Positions 63,201 through 64,000 of a stretch of DNA of 64,000 nucleotides are shown here, in pieces. Source of the DNA: Methylophaga sp. (GTDB lineage: Bacteria > Pseudomonadota > Gammaproteobacteria > Nitrosococcales > Methylophagaceae); NCBI GenBank assembly GCA_002733505.1, contig NVVW01000004.1:49901-113900 (forward strand), written 5' to 3'. A program made the translations under genes and the position numbers. The notes below the pieces were generated by a model. It was not told where the DNA came from. It ran no database searches and saw only the letters and a list, made by a program, of their open reading frames with translations. Every line of letters begins with the position of its first letter. The stretch's first letter is position 1.

Positions 63201-64000
63201 AATCTCAGGTGCAATGGTGAATGAAAAGCTCACAGGGGTAGAGCTTAAGCCGCCTGCATCAGTGGCAGTGATCTGTATATTTTGTTGTGATGCAGCACTA
63301 ATTGGAGGCATGCCACTAAACTGCCAAGTTTGACTGTCAAAGCTCAGCCATTCAGGTAACTCACTACCATCAATTAAGGTTGCAGTGAATGTCAGTGCAT
63401 CACCTTCTAAGTCAGTGAATACATTATCAGGAATCGTAAAATCAAATGCTTGGTTAAAATCAACATGTTGCTCATCCATTGTCGAGGTGATAACGGGTGC
63501 AAAATTAAATCTTTCACCATTAACAAACTGTAGAATATCCGCCTGATCTGCTTTTCTACCGTGAGAAAATTCAAAGAATTCTATTTTGCGTGGGGAAATA
63601 ATGTTATAGCTTGAATCAAACGCAGAATCAAACCAGCCTTTAATCGTGACACTATTATGATTGTCGATATGTATAATAATGTCATTTTCTAGTGTGCCTG
63701 TTCCACGCTGAGCTGTTAGTTGTGTTGGGTCAATTTGATCTCCAAACACCAGCGTGTCAATTCCATTCTTAGTTTGATTAAACCCACCAACACGTCTATT
63801 GTCATTAATGGTGTCATGACCGTCACCCAAGTTGAACTGATAGATATCATTGCCTTTGTTGCCATACAGGAAATCATCGCCTAACCCACCATGCAAGATA
63901 TCATTACCTATCGTACCCTGAATAATCTGCCCAACACGGCTAAGCATTTGTTCGCCTGTTAAGCTGCTACCATCAAAAAACTCTACTCGTTCAATTTGAC
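60243..64000 (-). CDS. Large RTX (calcium-binding repeat) secreted protein, N-terminus beyond window
   Basis: At least 1,252 residues. The frame is open through the right edge (QIERVEFFDGSSLTGEQM precedes the first ATG at 63947), so that ATG is internal. From the visible N-side: RTX nonapeptides (GNDILHGGLGDDFLYGNKGND) and a haemolysin-related domain, then three cadherin-like putative Ig domains (each with LPSWLSFD or LPEWLSFD and SGTP/SGMP). Between the first and second lies a region of about 450 residues with repeated LxDGSxxxxW...G...YD motifs, possibly a beta-propeller. Two more RTX blocks and a C-terminal tail with KNWYANDSHKLDSIQLGNG follow, probably the type I secretion signal. An adhesin or exoprotein is likely; no enzymatic domain is visible here. 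Confidence 0.9.
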   Translation of the reverse strand, partial: QIERVEFFDGSSLTGEQMLSRVGQIIQGTIGNDILHGGLGDDFLYGNKGNDIYQFNLGDGHDTINDNRRVGGFNQTKNGIDTLVFGDQIDPTQLTAQRGTGTLENDIIIHIDNHNSVTIKGWFDSAFDSSYNIISPRKIEFFEFSHGRKADQADILQFVNGERFNFAPVITSTMDEQHVDFNQAFDFTIPDNVFTDLEGDALTFTATLIDGSELPEWLSFDSQTWQFSGMPPISAASQQNIQITATDAGGLSSTPVSFSFTIAPEIKLGGEFIISTDYSTPSITALANGGSFVQWINYNGIAGQMYDENGQPLGGQITIQDYGLNEPVSTTALDDGSIVIVWSGESVYGEKGIYGQRYDAGIAMGDKFLISADGYHHFDDQLGDEIEAAGGDFGGTGSDGPLLPRASSPTIASNADGFLVTWTERQSEKNYFGGSETYVQYHQFSRLYDVSGQTLSPAPISEPYLGNINSLAVFNDFYNSSEDGHEAYGYYDELADQHLIALNDGSFASFYWVPAGYGDAGLTDVYALDASHIYKDPYNGGQISQDNLAEFGSGSATGISNRYFRPDQSEFSVTQLANDEYIVVWEGGAGYGGAFTHDGIFAKRFQYSTDDMGNSSLIFEDSFKVTSGGSEPSVLSLSDGSYIIEWTGANNSFGKRYDIDGNLVERKFQISSSGLENASGDPIVFGGKAELVETRPGEIFVTWQGVNANNYDRDIVGKRLNYNFLGSNNAAPELSQAINDQISDEDSLFTFTLPVDTFTDSDVGDSLTFTALLADGGTLPSWLSFDAITQTFSGTPDNDQVGLLDIKVTATDNGGLTASDTFALTINNVNDAPTVTTSLVDQFIDEDSLFSYQLPIDTFTDVDANDSLSLLATLADGSVLPSWLSFDALTQTFSGTPPLDVSGVYEFKITATDNGGLTADTSFALTINDINPDIIGGTGNETLTGTNYADVINSGDGDDVLIGGAGNDTLIAGAGSDWLQGGAGNDTLVVSDDARWSSRFIAYNAGSPGNRGTRERVRITAMQRSHDLFDGGQGFDTVQGTDGSDAIFLHDTFSPLPNGSGPRVQNIERFNMGAGDDIIDLTSPIHNYGDVELNGEAGNDVLWGSSGSDILNGGTGNDKLSGGAGDDTYLMNAGDGHDTIRNFAADHATSTDTLQFGQGIEADDLWFERAVNDLKITVYNSGDDVTIKNWYANDSHKLDSIQLGNGQALMNNQLDQLVQAMASFNVPAPGTMDLTGQIKDEIVPVIAASWG

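Noticed and set aside
60243..63947. Complete RTX gene starting at the ATG at 63947
   Set aside because: The frame stays open to 64000 with RTX-type sequence (VEFFDGSS), so that ATG is internal and the gene is cut by the window.
1..64000. CRISPR arrays, rRNA and tRNA genes
   Set aside because: No regularly spaced direct repeats, no rRNA-like stretches and no cloverleaf/TTCGA-type tRNA signals were seen in the gaps between genes.

Overview
The window comes from an AT-rich (roughly 40% GC by eye) flagellated gammaproteobacterium that makes pyrroloquinoline quinone (PQQ). A complete pqqABCDE set, a SoxYZ-like carrier of the kind found with quinoprotein dehydrogenases, zwf, and a polar-type flagellar/chemotaxis locus (flhF, flhG, fliA, cheYZA, motCD, ParA/CheW-like pair) together suggest a methylotroph or methanotroph-like lineage (Methylophaga- or Methylomonadaceae-like). 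The genus is inference; no dehydrogenase gene lies in the window.

Layout. 1-730: 5' part of surA. 1.1-6.2 kb (minus): SoxYZ-like carrier, a TonB-dependent receptor and a NarL-type two-component pair. 6.5-11.9 kb (plus): pqqABCDE plus a two-gene ABC-2 exporter. 11.9-16.3 kb (minus): iron/siderophore operon (receptor, DUF3325, DUF3649, PepSY reductase-like protein). 16.4-33.5 kb: housekeeping genes: msrA, glnS, a pcm/rhodanese/tolC operon, an M23 peptidase, a B12-binding radical SAM protein, sbcB, a periplasmic DNA ligase, Fic, hemL, an orphan histidine kinase, zwf and psd. 33.6-51.8 kb (plus): one long flagellar/chemotaxis run from two fliL genes through fliMNOPQR-flhBAFG-fliA-cheYZA-motCD-parA-cheW. 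51.8-53.6 kb (minus): fhlB and fliK. 53.6-55.1 kb: an IS630-family element and an adjoining miniature element. 55.1-64 kb: a GYF/pentapeptide-repeat protein, a type I secretion pair, a RelE/Phd toxin-antitoxin module and the 3' part of a very large RTX protein that runs off the right edge.

The strongest structure not explained by genes is a family of terminal-inverted-repeat elements. The IS630 copy has ends of the form TATACCCGTnATC..TTGCAGA, and related ends recur at ten other places: three near-identical ~270-bp elements, several 45-160-bp miniature elements, and solo or remnant ends. All sit at gene boundaries, and several overlap start or stop codons of neighbouring genes (ABC ATPase start; psd, ligase and transposase stops). 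The IS630 copy lies 3 bp from the fliK start codon. A second palindromic module (GTCACTCCCGC...) is found inside or beside several of these sites.

How the genes fit together. PQQ is made from the PqqA peptide by PqqE/D, PqqB and PqqC. The adjoining TonB receptor, sensor/regulator pair and SoxYZ-like carrier form a plausible uptake, regulation and electron-transfer context for a periplasmic PQQ dehydrogenase. HlyB/HlyD probably export the RTX protein, with the TolC at 19.9 kb as candidate outer-membrane channel.
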